Of a DNA stretch of 64,000 nt, positions 51,899-61,250 are shown piece after piece. The notes beneath the pieces were generated by a model. That model worked only from the letters and a program-made list of their open reading frames with translations. It ran no database searches and had not been told where the DNA came from. Positions within the stretch are counted from its first letter, which is position 1; every line of letters starts with the position of its first letter. The position numbers were made by a program, and so were the translations under genes. The stretch is from UBA4055 sp964648295 (GTDB lineage: Bacteria > UBA4055), in NCBI GenBank assembly GCA_964648295.1, contig CAZYNH010000007.1, positions 1-64,000 of the forward strand. Direction: 5' to 3'.

Positions 51899-53867
51899 GT
51901 TTTAATCTCACCAAGCTGGAATGTAAATNNNNNNNNNNNNNNNNNNNNNNNNNNNNNNNNNNNNNNNNNNNNNNNNNNNNNNNNNNNNNNNNNNNNNNNN
52001 NNNNNNNNNNNNNNNNNNNNNNNNNNNNAAAAAGATATGCCTGAATTTTTCGCGTTTTAATCTCACCAAGCTGGAATGTAAATTATATATGCCGGCAGCT
52101 GGTCTCGCAGGTTCACCGTAGTTTTAATCTCACCAAGCTGGAATGTAAATGGCATGATTTAAGATATTTTCGGCGATAGCATAGAGTTTTAATCTCACCA
52201 AGCTGGAATGTAAATGCCGAAACGCCAAGAAAAGTATTGTCAGGGTCATCGGTTTTAATCTCACCAAGCTGGAATGTAAATAAGAAGAGCGCGGTTTTAT
52301 CTTAGCTGCTTATAACAGTTTTAATCTCACCAAGCTGGAATGTAAATATGAATAAGACGAATGTTATCAGCACTGACAGCCTTCGTTTTAATCTCACCAA
52401 GCTGGAATGTAAATGGTTCTTGAGTTCTTCAGTGACTTCGTGATCTGTCTGGTTTTAATCTCACCAAGCTGGAATGTAAATCCGGACGCCGTGAAGTTTA
52501 TCGTTGGCGCGTCCATTGTTTTAATCTCACCAAGCTGGAATGTAAATGTATGTCCGCCTATTTCAAAAGCGTCAGTTCCCGCAGGTTTTAATCTCACCAA
52601 GCTGGAATGTAAATATGTTCAGACAGTGATCGAAATTGAAAATAAAGGTTGTTTTAATCTCACCAAGCTGGAATGTAAATTTGGGAAAGGTTACTCTGAA
52701 GATACCGACCCTGAAAGTTTTAATCTCACCAAGCTGGAATGTAAATCGAGACGGATTCGGAAATGTTTTTATTCAGGCGACTGTTTTAATCTCACCAAGC
52801 TGGAATGTAAATTAATGGCAGAATACCAACTGAAATACGAGTTTGAAGTTTTAATCTCACCAAGCTGGAATGTAAATCCGCAAACAGACAAGAGGATGCA
52901 GTCCGTAGATTAAAGTTTTAATCTCACCAAGCTGGAATGTAAATATAACTTGGAGTTCTTATTCAGTTACCGGGAATATTGTTTTAATCTCACCAAGCTG
53001 GAATGTAAATTTGAAATTGTGACGGTTAAGAGTACCGCCCATTTCGTTTTAATCTCACCAAGCTGGAATGTAAATACGAAATAGACGAAAGCTCAAATAA
53101 AATGGAGCTAGTTTTAATCTCACCAAGCTGGAATGTAAATGAGCCTCAAAACTTCCTGGCTTACTTCCGACCCGTTGTTTTAATCTCACCAAGCTGGAAT
53201 GTAAATGCATTATTGAGCAGGGCAGATATAAACTACACTCAGGTTTTAATCTCACCAAGCTGGAATGTAAATAATGCTCGGGTTTCCGGCGATGCTCAGG
53301 TTTACGGTAGTTTTAATCTCACCAAGCTGGAATGTAAATTTTCGAGGCTTTGTTTATGTTGTTCCTGACCCATAGTTTTAATCTCACCAAGCTGGAATGT
53401 AAATTCTGCTTTTGCGGATTGCGAAATACCGGAACTCAAGTTTTAATCTCACCAAGCTGGAATGTAAATCAATCTAATGAAAAAATAACTGTTGAGTGCT
53501 ATACGAGTTTTAATCTCACCAAGCTGGAATGTAAATGTATCTCGTTAAGAGGCTTTTAACACAGCACGACGGGTTTTAATCTCACCAAGCTGGAATGTAA
53601 ATTTGTAAGGCAGAATTGAACGGTTACTTATAGTCACAGTTTTAATCTCACCAAGCTGGAATGTAAATGTGAATACAGTACCGGAAGATCTGTCCCGCCG
53701 TCAAGTTTTAATCTCACCAAGCTGGAATGTAAATTCGATTATTTCTTGCTGTCTTGACTTCATTAATATTCGTTTTAATCTCACCAAGCTGGAATGTAAA
53801 TAATAATATCTTCCTCTTTCCCACCATTCTTAAAATAGTTTTAATCTCACCAAGCTGGAATGTAAAT
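51899..53867 (+). CRISPR. Type I-B CRISPR array, 28 or 29 identical repeats
   Basis: The 30-bp repeat starts GTTTTAATCT and ends GAATGTAAAT. Copies occur at 51899-51928 (before the gap) and then from 52054-52083 to 53838-53867, 28 copies after the gap, with 27 spacers of 35-37 bp. All copies that I checked appear identical, and no degenerate end repeat marks the distal end. The leader is on the cas2 side, so new spacers enter near 51928. If the gap is an assembly artefact (see 51929-52028), the two leader-end copies are one and the array has 28 repeats. The repeat form, with its ATGTAAAT 3' end, suits the linked type I-B genes. Confidence 0.98.
51929..52028. other. Scaffold gap of 100 N inside the array
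   Basis: Exactly 100 N separate two contig ends. The 55 bases at 52029-52083 are identical to the 55 bases at 51874-51928. A 55-base overlap at a join points to a de Bruijn graph with k=55, so the gap may have no missing sequence except an unknown number of spacers. Confidence 0.95.
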
Positions 53868-53946
53868 CATAGATCGGTTCAAAGTATCCTACTTTATTCC
53901 GATTGCTTTAATGTGTCTTTTTTCGTATTTTGCATGCTTTGAGTTA

Positions 53947-54408
53947 ATGGAGGGCTTTTTGAAGTTTTATGAGCATACTCAGACGGGGAATTATATGCTT
54001 TTTGGTTTACTGCTATTTGTTGCCTTACTTTTTTATGCGCTTGCGTCTAACGGAAATTATCCCGGCATATTTGTTTTTTGGGCTATCCTTGCATTAGTTT
54101 TTCTTAATTTCAGATCGCTGACGGTTTCGGTGAGTTACGAGGCTGTGATGTTGAGTTACGGTTTAGGTATGATCAAAAAAAGGTTTAATGCGAAAGATAT
54201 TGTTTCTGCTGAGCAGGTCAGGAATAAATGGTGGTGGGGTTGGGGGATCAGATATATCGGCGAGGGCTTTCTTTATAATGTTTACGGCCTTGATGCTGTG
54301 AGGATAGTGCTTTCAAATGGAAAAGTTGCGAGAATAGGCACGGATGACCCGGCAAATCTTCTTAATGCCGTAAGAGAAGCGGCGGGTATAAAAAAGGAGT
54401 ATGACTGA
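53947..54408 (+). CDS. Membrane protein with PH-like domain
   Basis: A 153-residue protein with two membrane segments (about residues 12-50) and a C-terminal region (about 75-150) of strands and a helix resembling bacterial PH-domain proteins: KRFNAKDIVSAEQVRNKWWWGWGIRYI, then AVRIVLSNGKVARIGTDDPANLLNAVREA. The start at 53947 is chosen over an earlier frame start at 53911, which lies close to the array end. The stop overlaps the next start by 1 bp, so the two are coupled. Function unknown. Confidence 0.65.
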   Translation: MEGFLKFYEHTQTGNYMLFGLLLFVALLFYALASNGNYPGIFVFWAILALVFLNFRSLTVSVSYEAVMLSYGLGMIKKRFNAKDIVSAEQVRNKWWWGWGIRYIGEGFLYNVYGLDAVRIVLSNGKVARIGTDDPANLLNAVREAAGIKKEYD

Positions 54409-55280
54409 TGAAGCGGTTAATGATATTATTACTGATCTGGAGTGCGGCGATGTTTTCACAGAACGGAGGTTTCAAGCTGCTGGACGCTGACCTGAATGAT
54501 GTTTCATGGAAAGATATGGTTACAAAGGCGGCCGCGGCTGATGTTGTTTTTTTCGGCGAGACGCATAACAGCAGGATCGCGCATGAGATGGAGCTGCAGC
54601 TCGCCAAAGATTTGTATGCAGCAAAGGGAAATAAGCTGAAGATAGGTGCCGAAATGTTCGAAACGGATAATCAGATTATAATTGACGAATATTTATCCGG
54701 ATATTTCGACGATTCGAAGTTCGAGGCTGACGCAAGGCTGTGGCCGAACTATAAGACGGATTACAGGCCTATCCTTCAGTTCGCGAGGGATAAAAAACTC
54801 AAGTTCATAGCTACAAATATTCCGAGAAGGTATGCAAGCATGGTCAATTACGGAGGTTTTGAAGCCCTTGAAAAACTGTCAAAGCAGGCTAAGTCCTATA
54901 TAGCCGACATGCCCGTAAAATTCGATCCCGAACTTCCCGGATACAAGATGATGATTCAGAGAATGGGTGGAATGGGCGGCGGGCACGCAAAGATCGACCC
55001 TGTGAATCTTGCAAAAGCGCAGGCGGTAAAAGACGCCACAATGGCTCAGTTCATCTTAAGGAACATGGATAAGAAAGGATTGTTCTATCACTTCAACGGA
55101 AGCTATCATTCATACAATTATGAAGGAATAATGTGGTATTTGAAGCAGCTTGACAGAAATCTAAGAATGTTTTCTATAACCGTGGTCGATGAAGATAATT
55201 TCGAGCAGGACAGAGACTCATATAAACATAAAGCGGATGTGATCATAATCCTTCCCAAGGATTCACCGAAAAGCTATTAA
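54408..55280 (+). CDS. ChaN family (haem-binding uptake, Tiki superfamily) protein
   Basis: A 290-residue exported protein: signal peptide MKRLMILLLIWSAAMFS, then a ChaN/PF04187 domain with ADVVFFGETHNSRIAHEMELQLAKDL (about 43-68), KIGAEMFETDNQIIIDEYL and a C-terminal GLFYHFNGSYHSYNYEGIMWYL. Members bind haem or iron, for instance in Campylobacter. A Met/Gly-rich stretch (RMGGMGGGHAK) lies near residue 190. Start overlaps the upstream gene by 1 bp. Confidence 0.82.
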   Translation: MKRLMILLLIWSAAMFSQNGGFKLLDADLNDVSWKDMVTKAAAADVVFFGETHNSRIAHEMELQLAKDLYAAKGNKLKIGAEMFETDNQIIIDEYLSGYFDDSKFEADARLWPNYKTDYRPILQFARDKKLKFIATNIPRRYASMVNYGGFEALEKLSKQAKSYIADMPVKFDPELPGYKMMIQRMGGMGGGHAKIDPVNLAKAQAVKDATMAQFILRNMDKKGLFYHFNGSYHSYNYEGIMWYLKQLDRNLRMFSITVVDEDNFEQDRDSYKHKADVIIILPKDSPKSY

Positions 55281-55305
55281 ATTTAAAAGAGGGAAAGTAG
55301 CGCAA

Positions 55306-57654
55306 ATGACCGACAGATCTACTGAACGGACGCTGGGTTTCGACGCCGTAAGAGAAAAGTTAAAAGCTATGGCGACTTCGGAAAAGGCGAAGAAATATAT
55401 TGAAGAGCTTGAACTGACGGACGAGATGCCGGTCATTCTTTCTTCTCTCGACCTTGTATCAGAAATGAAGAAGCTTTTAAGCGAGTCCGACCTGCCAATT
55501 CACGGGATCAGAGATATTGAGACGCCGCTGAACTTTCTCAGAGGACCAGAACAGCTTATGGAGCCTTCAGACCTTTACGATATAGCCGGCACGATGGGTG
55601 TGGCGAGGAGGATTTTCTCTTTTATCTATTCAAAAAAGGAGACATATCCTTATCTTTACGAGATATGCGGAGAACTTGAGATATTCGAGGATATCGAGGA
55701 TGTCATCATCAGGTCGATTGACGAGGACGGGCAGGTACTCGACAGCGCGTCGAAGGAGCTTAAAAGTATAAGGAGCTCAATAACGACCGCTCAGAACAGG
55801 ATCAGGAAGAAGACAGCCGACATTTTCGACGCATACGCTCATGCCGGCTACACGCGCGAGGGGGAGATCACGATCAGGGACGGCAGGTTCGTTATACCTG
55901 TCCGCGCAGACAAACGGAGCAAAGTGAAAGGTATCGTCAGGGACGAAAGCGCGACCGGCGGGACAGTGTTCGTGGAGCCTTACGAGGCGATCGAGATAAA
56001 CGCGGAGCTTGAAAAGCTCGTCAGGCAGGAGCGCAAGGAGATAGAAAGGATAATCAGGTCTCTGTCAACTCAGGTTTTCCAGATAAAATCAGAACTGATG
56101 AGCGATCTCGAGATACTTACAGAGACCGACATAATATTCGCGAAAGCAAAATTCAGCATAAAATACCACTGCAGTCATCCTAAGATCAACAACAAAAACA
56201 TCGTGAACATATATTTCGCGCGTCATCCGCTCCTTCTCGATTCGCACGGCGAGAAAGGCGTTGTTCCTCTGGACCTGGAGATAGGCGAGAAGTACAACAC
56301 GCTCGTAATTACCGGACCCAACGCGGGAGGAAAAACAGTCGCGTTAAAGACTGTCGGGCTGTGCTGCATAATGATAAAAGCGGGACTGCATGTTCCGGCT
56401 CAAAGCAACTCGAACATCGGAATATTTTCCGAGATATATACCGATATCGGCGACGGACAGTCTATCGAGAACGATCTCTCGACCTTCAGTTCACATATAA
56501 GCAAGATCTCCGTAGTGCTTAAGGCGAAAAGCAAAAATACGCTCATCCTCTTAGACGAGATAGGCGCTTCTACAGACCCGGCGGAGGGTGCAAGTCTTTC
56601 CATGGCCGTTCTGACCGAGTTCACAAAAAGAAAGTATATCACCTTAGCTACAACTCACCAGGGGATCCTGAAATCTTTCGCCTACAGGACTAAGGGAGTG
56701 GAGAACGGTTCGATGGAGTTCGACAAAAAGAACATCACTCCTACCTATAAATTCAGGGCCGGCATCCCGGGTTCGAGCTACGCGTTCGAGATATCAAAAA
56801 GGCACGGTCTTCCTCAATATATAATCGATAATGCCAAAAAGCATCTTTCGAGTGAAAAGGAGGACATTGAAGGGCTCATTTCCGAGCTTGACGGGAAGAT
56901 CACCGGCTACAACAATCTGCTCAGGCAGTCAAAGTCGGTGAATCAGCAGCTTACTGAGCTTAAGGAAATGTATAATAAAAAGTTCGAGGATATTTCCAAA
57001 AACGAAAAAAAGATACTGAAAGAGGCCGCCAGAAAAGCGCAGGCTATTATTGAGAATTCTAATAAAGCTATCGAGAACGCCGTCGCGGAGATAAGGTCGT
57101 CCAAGGCCGATAAAACGGTCATAAGAGAAGTCAGGTCGGAATTAGAGACCGAGAAGAAAAAGATAGATGTGATCGCAAAAGAACCCGAGAAGAAAAAAGA
57201 GGCCTACAAGGGCGAAGTCAAAGCCGGCATGGAGGTCATGATCGCGGGATTTTCTACTTCGGGAATAGTCGAGTCGGTCTCGGGGAAGAACGCTGAAGTG
57301 ACATTAGGCAGCATCAAGATGAGGATAAAGACTTCAGATATCATCGGGGCCGTTGAAAGGGAAGAGGACATTAACGTCAACATCAAGTTCAGTCCGACTG
57401 AGGATAATCCCGTTACGATGAGGCTCGACCTTCGCGGGAAAAGAGGAGACGAGGCCGTCATGCTCGTCGAAAGGCATATCGAAAATATGATGCTACATAA
57501 TATCACTTACTCAGAGATAGTTCACGGTAAAGGTCAGGGGATACTTTCAAAGCTCGTCAACGAATATCTCGACAGGTGTCAGTACATTAAACGCAAAAAG
57601 TTCGGCGAGTACGGCGAGGGAGACTACGGGGTCACTGTGATCGAGCTGAAATAG
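55306..57654 (+). CDS. mutS2: Endonuclease MutS2
   Basis: A 782-residue MutS2. The ATPase domain has Walker A TGPNAGGKTVALKTVG (about residues 332-347) and LILLDEIGASTDPAEGASLSMAVL, followed by a helical region and a C-terminal Smr domain (LDLRGKRGDEAVMLVERHIENMM and VHGKGQGILSKLV, about 700-770). There is no N-terminal mismatch-recognition domain, as expected. MutS2 suppresses recombination in some bacteria and resolves stalled ribosomes in others; the neighbouring tmRNA gene makes the second role attractive but unproven. Confidence 0.93.
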   Translation: MTDRSTERTLGFDAVREKLKAMATSEKAKKYIEELELTDEMPVILSSLDLVSEMKKLLSESDLPIHGIRDIETPLNFLRGPEQLMEPSDLYDIAGTMGVARRIFSFIYSKKETYPYLYEICGELEIFEDIEDVIIRSIDEDGQVLDSASKELKSIRSSITTAQNRIRKKTADIFDAYAHAGYTREGEITIRDGRFVIPVRADKRSKVKGIVRDESATGGTVFVEPYEAIEINAELEKLVRQERKEIERIIRSLSTQVFQIKSELMSDLEILTETDIIFAKAKFSIKYHCSHPKINNKNIVNIYFARHPLLLDSHGEKGVVPLDLEIGEKYNTLVITGPNAGGKTVALKTVGLCCIMIKAGLHVPAQSNSNIGIFSEIYTDIGDGQSIENDLSTFSSHISKISVVLKAKSKNTLILLDEIGASTDPAEGASLSMAVLTEFTKRKYITLATTHQGILKSFAYRTKGVENGSMEFDKKNITPTYKFRAGIPGSSYAFEISKRHGLPQYIIDNAKKHLSSEKEDIEGLISELDGKITGYNNLLRQSKSVNQQLTELKEMYNKKFEDISKNEKKILKEAARKAQAIIENSNKAIENAVAEIRSSKADKTVIREVRSELETEKKKIDVIAKEPEKKKEAYKGEVKAGMEVMIAGFSTSGIVESVSGKNAEVTLGSIKMRIKTSDIIGAVEREEDINVNIKFSPTEDNPVTMRLDLRGKRGDEAVMLVERHIENMMLHNITYSEIVHGKGQGILSKLVNEYLDRCQYIKRKKFGEYGEGDYGVTVIELK

Positions 57655-57870
57655 TGAGTATATTTATCTCAATAAAAAACGCCAAGCAGGTGTTACTTGG
57701 ATTTTACCGTGTTCAAGTGTGATCTCTTCTTCTTCGTTTCTGGTTACTATCGTTATAAAACACCCCTGATCGGTAATTAAATTACACCACTTAAACAACT
57801 AAGTGGAAGGAAATTTAACCACATTATGGCGTAATTGGCAAGATAAATTTCAACCGATCGAAATATTTGC

Positions 57871-57899
57871 TTGGAAAATGCGAAAACATCAGTTATATT
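57871..57899 (+). promoter_or_regulatory. Putative tmRNA promoter
   Basis: TTGGAA (57871-57876), 17-bp spacer, TATATT (57894-57899), 15 bp before the mature tmRNA start. The preceding 210 bp hold no convincing gene on the plus strand, only a weak hairpin around CCAAG and CTTGG (57682-57700). Confidence 0.5.
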
Positions 57900-57913
57900 T
57901 GACTTTATCCAAC

Positions 57914-58273
57914 GGGGGTGCTTGTGGATTCGACGGGATTGATCGTTGGATTGGATCGCATGCCGATAACCACGGGTATATCGTTAAAGATCTCGTGAAA
58001 ACAATAAATGCTAATTACGATTACGCATTAGCTGCCTAATAAGCGGCAGCTCGTTCACCGCCGGGGTTCCGGTTCTTCCGGCGGATGGGCGCCATCCTGA
58101 ACCGGTTTGCTCTGATCCTTGCCTGAGGGTTCAAAGCGCGACTAATCAGGATCGCCGTGAAGGTGCCGCGTGCGCCCGGAGCCGGCACGGTTAAAGCTAA
58201 AGGCGTAATAAGCATGTAGAGGTTCTTTCGGACGCTTTTTCGGACAGGGGTTCGACTCCCCTCATCTCCACCA
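57914..58273 (+). ncRNA. ssrA: Transfer-messenger RNA
   Basis: The 5' end GGGGGTGCTTGTGGATTCGACGGG and the 3' end GGTTCGACTCCCCTCATCTCCACCA form the tRNA-like half, with the acceptor stem pairing GGGGGUG to CAUCUCC and an encoded CCA. The tag frame is read from a resume codon near 57995 (GTG) or 57998 (AAA) to two stops at 58037-58042, giving VKTINANYDYALAA or the same without the first residue. It rescues stalled ribosomes. A bidirectional terminator follows. Length 360 nt, normal. Confidence 0.95.
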
Positions 58274-58279
58274 GAAAAT

Positions 58280-58311
58280 AAAAAACCGCCATATACAGGG
58301 CGGCTTTTTAT
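58280..58311. terminator. Bidirectional terminator
   Basis: A CCGCC/GGCGG stem with flanking A and T tracts separates tmRNA and the convergent PBP1A gene. Confidence 0.8.
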
Positions 58312-58327
58312 TTTGAAACTGTTTTAA

Positions 58328-60517
58328 TCAGTACCGTCCGCCCTTGTTCCTGGTATCAATCTTCCTCGCCGAATGAATTTCGCATTTCTCTGTCGGGATG
58401 TAATTTTTATTGTATTTTTCCCTGTAGGTCTTGGGGCAGTAAGGCCCTGCCTGTTTCATGCTTTCACGGCAGGTTTCTATTTCCGTAATTCCCTCCGGCA
58501 CGACAAAATCCTCAGCACCCCATCTGAGCCTTCTGTAAACCATAGTTATAAAGTCTCCCCAGAGAGGCAGGGCAGTGTTGGATCCGGTAGCCCCCTGACC
58601 CAGCTTGTATGCAGGGTCTTTCAGCCCGACCCAGACAACAGCCGCTATCTTGGGAGTGAACCCGCAGAACCAGGCGTCAGTGAAATCATTGGTCGTACCG
58701 GTCTTGCCGGCCACAGGGTAACGGAAATCGTTATACCACCTCAGTCTTTTACCCGTTCCGTTATCTATCACATCCTCCAGCATATTTGTGATCAGATATG
58801 CGGTTTCCTCAGATATCGCGACAGATTTTTCCGGAAAATTCTGCACAACTATGTTTTCGTTCTTGTCTGTGACCTTCAAAATATCTATCGGTTTAATGTA
58901 TGTTCCTCTGTTGGCTATTGTCGAATAACCCGTCAGAATATCAACAGGCCTTAGAGCGCCTGAGCCGAGAGCTATCGAATTTACAGGAATAATATGCCTT
59001 GTGTTAATGCCCAGTTTTTCAGCGTAGGATATCACTTCTTTGGGTGTGATAAGCTCCATTATAAGTCTGACAGAGATCAGGTTAAGAGAATGCCTCAAGG
59101 CTTCTCTTAAGGAAATATATCCGCCAAGATTCTCAGTGTCGTAGTTCCCGGGCTGCCATCTGCTTCCGTCAGGCATAACTACAACTACTGGCTGGTTTAT
59201 GAGCATTGTCGCCGGAGAGTACCCGTTATCAAGAGCGGTGAGGTAAACGACGGGCTTGAATATGGAACCGGGCTGTCTCCATGCCTGTGTAGCGTTATTA
59301 TACTTATGTTCCCTGAAATCCGTTCCTCCTACCATTGCCAGTATATTGCCGGTGGAGGGTTCTATGGCCATTAGCGCTATCTGAGGTTCAAGTTTTGCGT
59401 GCGCGAGCGAATCTATCATGAGGGTGTCTTTCATCTTGGTTTCCCATCTCGTAGAATCGTAATTCGCTCTCACATATTTTCTCAGCCCCTTCCATTTATC
59501 TTTAACGAATCTGTCTTTAGTTTCTTTATTAAGGACCGGGACATATTTTTTTACCATCGAATCGGCTACCGCCTGGATCCTTGTGTCCAGCGTAGTGTTT
59601 ACAGTCAGTCCGTCCTTCAGATAATCAAGTTTCCATTCGTTTTTGCTGTCCCTTAACTTTTGTCTTACATTCTCCGTAAAATATGGGGCGATCCCGTCAA
59701 AAGTCTCTTTTTCCTCCCTTAAAACCAGAGGGAGAGTTTTCAGAGAATCATATTCGCGGGCCGAAATGAATTCCATGGACATCATATTATAAAGCACAAG
59801 ATTCCGTCTTTCTATCGCTCTTTCGGGATGTTTGAACGGATTGTAGTGGGCAGGAGCCTTAAGTTGCGCTATAAGTAAAGCGGATTCTTCCGTTTTCAGA
59901 TCAGACGCGTTTTTCTGGAACATCATCTTCGCGCTCGACTGGATTCCGTATGTGCCTTCGCCGAAGAGGCACTGCATGAGATACATCTCCAGGATCTCTT
60001 TCTTTGAATACATACGCTCAAGCTGTATCGAAGTAAGAAGCTCTTTAATTTTCCTTTCAAGATTTTTCTCGAATCCGATCTCGTTATAAAGGTTTCTTGC
60101 CAGCTGTTGTGTTATAGTCGAAGCACCGTGAACATTCCTGCCGGTCAGTTTTCTCGGCAGAGCCATAAGCGCGGCCGTGGCGGTCCTTTTTGAGTTGAAC
60201 CCCCAGTGGTTGAAAAACTCCCTGTCTTCCGTTGAGATGAGCGCCTGTATCACATGAAGCGGGATGGAATCAAGGTCTATCTGGCTTCTGTTCTCAGAGA
60301 AAAATTCCTTTATCAGAACCCCGTCGGAGGAATAAACCTTTGTAACAAGGTTGGGCTCGTATTTCTCAAGTTTCTCGAACTGCGGCAGATCGTCTGCCAG
60401 GCTGGAAATATAAAAATAAAGCGCTGATATAAAAATTACAGCTGAAGCCGCGACTGTGAGAACAAGAATTGCGGTTATTTTTAAAATGCCCGGATCATTA
60501 GCGCGTTTTTTTCTCAT
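58328..60517 (-). CDS. Penicillin-binding protein 1A
   Basis: A 729-residue bifunctional class A PBP. A membrane segment lies near residues 12-35. The glycosyltransferase domain shows ALISTEDREFFNHWGFN and GASTITQQLARNLY, and the transpeptidase domain SxxK (GSIFKPVV, about residue 440), SxN (SLNLISV) and KTGTT (about 580-585). It polymerises and crosslinks peptidoglycan. It is followed by lpxH-like on the same strand and overlaps it by 20 bp. Confidence 0.94.
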   Translation of the reverse strand: MRKKRANDPGILKITAILVLTVAASAVIFISALYFYISSLADDLPQFEKLEKYEPNLVTKVYSSDGVLIKEFFSENRSQIDLDSIPLHVIQALISTEDREFFNHWGFNSKRTATAALMALPRKLTGRNVHGASTITQQLARNLYNEIGFEKNLERKIKELLTSIQLERMYSKKEILEMYLMQCLFGEGTYGIQSSAKMMFQKNASDLKTEESALLIAQLKAPAHYNPFKHPERAIERRNLVLYNMMSMEFISAREYDSLKTLPLVLREEKETFDGIAPYFTENVRQKLRDSKNEWKLDYLKDGLTVNTTLDTRIQAVADSMVKKYVPVLNKETKDRFVKDKWKGLRKYVRANYDSTRWETKMKDTLMIDSLAHAKLEPQIALMAIEPSTGNILAMVGGTDFREHKYNNATQAWRQPGSIFKPVVYLTALDNGYSPATMLINQPVVVVMPDGSRWQPGNYDTENLGGYISLREALRHSLNLISVRLIMELITPKEVISYAEKLGINTRHIIPVNSIALGSGALRPVDILTGYSTIANRGTYIKPIDILKVTDKNENIVVQNFPEKSVAISEETAYLITNMLEDVIDNGTGKRLRWYNDFRYPVAGKTGTTNDFTDAWFCGFTPKIAAVVWVGLKDPAYKLGQGATGSNTALPLWGDFITMVYRRLRWGAEDFVVPEGITEIETCRESMKQAGPYCPKTYREKYNKNYIPTEKCEIHSARKIDTRNKGGRY

Positions 60518-61247
60518 CGAATCTCTCTAAAGTTAAATTTCCGTTGCTGTACATACCGTAAGAAAAATATCTTATCCAGTCCCCGGCGTTAAGATAGACT
60601 CCGCTCGCCGAACTTCTCAACTCCGGGAGGTGAAGATGGCCGAGTATAACAAAGTCAAAGCCTTCACTTATTTTTCCGCAGGCGAAATCAAAATACTCGT
60701 CTTTCCATTTTGACCTGTCGACATGCCTGTATTTCCTGCTGCTTTTAGATGTAAGCCGGGCTATCATTATTCCCAGGTCGGGCGGTATAAATGTTCTGAA
60801 AAGAAAATTGCTCAGCTTTGAGCGGAGTATTTTTTTCAGCATTCTGTATCCGCCGTCCGAAGCGGCGAGTCCGTCCCCGTGCGAAACGAAGAATTTCTTC
60901 CCGTCGTGTGTAAATATATGATCGTTCGCGACACAGTTGAGTCCGATCTCATTTTTAAGATAACTGCCCGGGTTAAAATCGTGATTTCCGGCAACATATG
61001 TAACCTTTATCCCTTTTTCGATCATCGATCTCAGCTTATAAAAAATGTCAAAATGGAACGAGGGGATCACGGATATCCATTCATACCAGAAATCGAATAT
61101 ATCGCCCGCCAGAATTACTTCGAGCGCGTCTTTTTCAGCCATATCAAGAAAGTCAATGAACCTGCTTTTGGCGTTTATCGTGTCTTCGGTCCTGTCGAGC
61201 TTCAGATGAAGGTCGGAAACAAAATATATTTTTTTTGAGCTGTCCAA
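60498..61247 (-). CDS. UDP-2,3-diacylglucosamine diphosphatase-like (LpxH family)
   Basis: A 249-residue calcineurin-like phosphoesterase. Metal motifs are FVSDLHL, AGDIFDFWYEW, VAGNHDF, SHGDGL and LGHLHLPE, in the order and spacing of LpxH. It would hydrolyse UDP-diacylglucosamine to lipid X in lipid A synthesis, supporting an outer membrane with LPS. A different phosphoesterase role cannot be excluded from sequence alone. It lies 3 bp after cinA and overlaps the PBP1A start. Confidence 0.82.
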   Translation of the reverse strand: MDSSKKIYFVSDLHLKLDRTEDTINAKSRFIDFLDMAEKDALEVILAGDIFDFWYEWISVIPSFHFDIFYKLRSMIEKGIKVTYVAGNHDFNPGSYLKNEIGLNCVANDHIFTHDGKKFFVSHGDGLAASDGGYRMLKKILRSKLSNFLFRTFIPPDLGIMIARLTSKSSRKYRHVDRSKWKDEYFDFACGKISEGFDFVILGHLHLPELRSSASGVYLNAGDWIRYFSYGMYSNGNLTLERFDEKKTR

Positions 61248-61250
61248 TTT

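Noticed and set aside
52029..52083. A true duplication of the leader end and first repeat
   Set aside because: The identity is exactly 55 bp at the edges of a 100-N gap, which fits an assembly overlap better than biology.
52413..52913. 166-codon frame and several shorter ones in the CRISPR array
   Set aside because: They are translations of the repeat (FNLTKLEC and LISPSWNVN recur) and do not represent genes.
57803..58039. 78-codon frame across the tmRNA start
   Set aside because: It merely ends with the tag-coding frame of the tmRNA; upstream residues come from the promoter and tRNA-like part.
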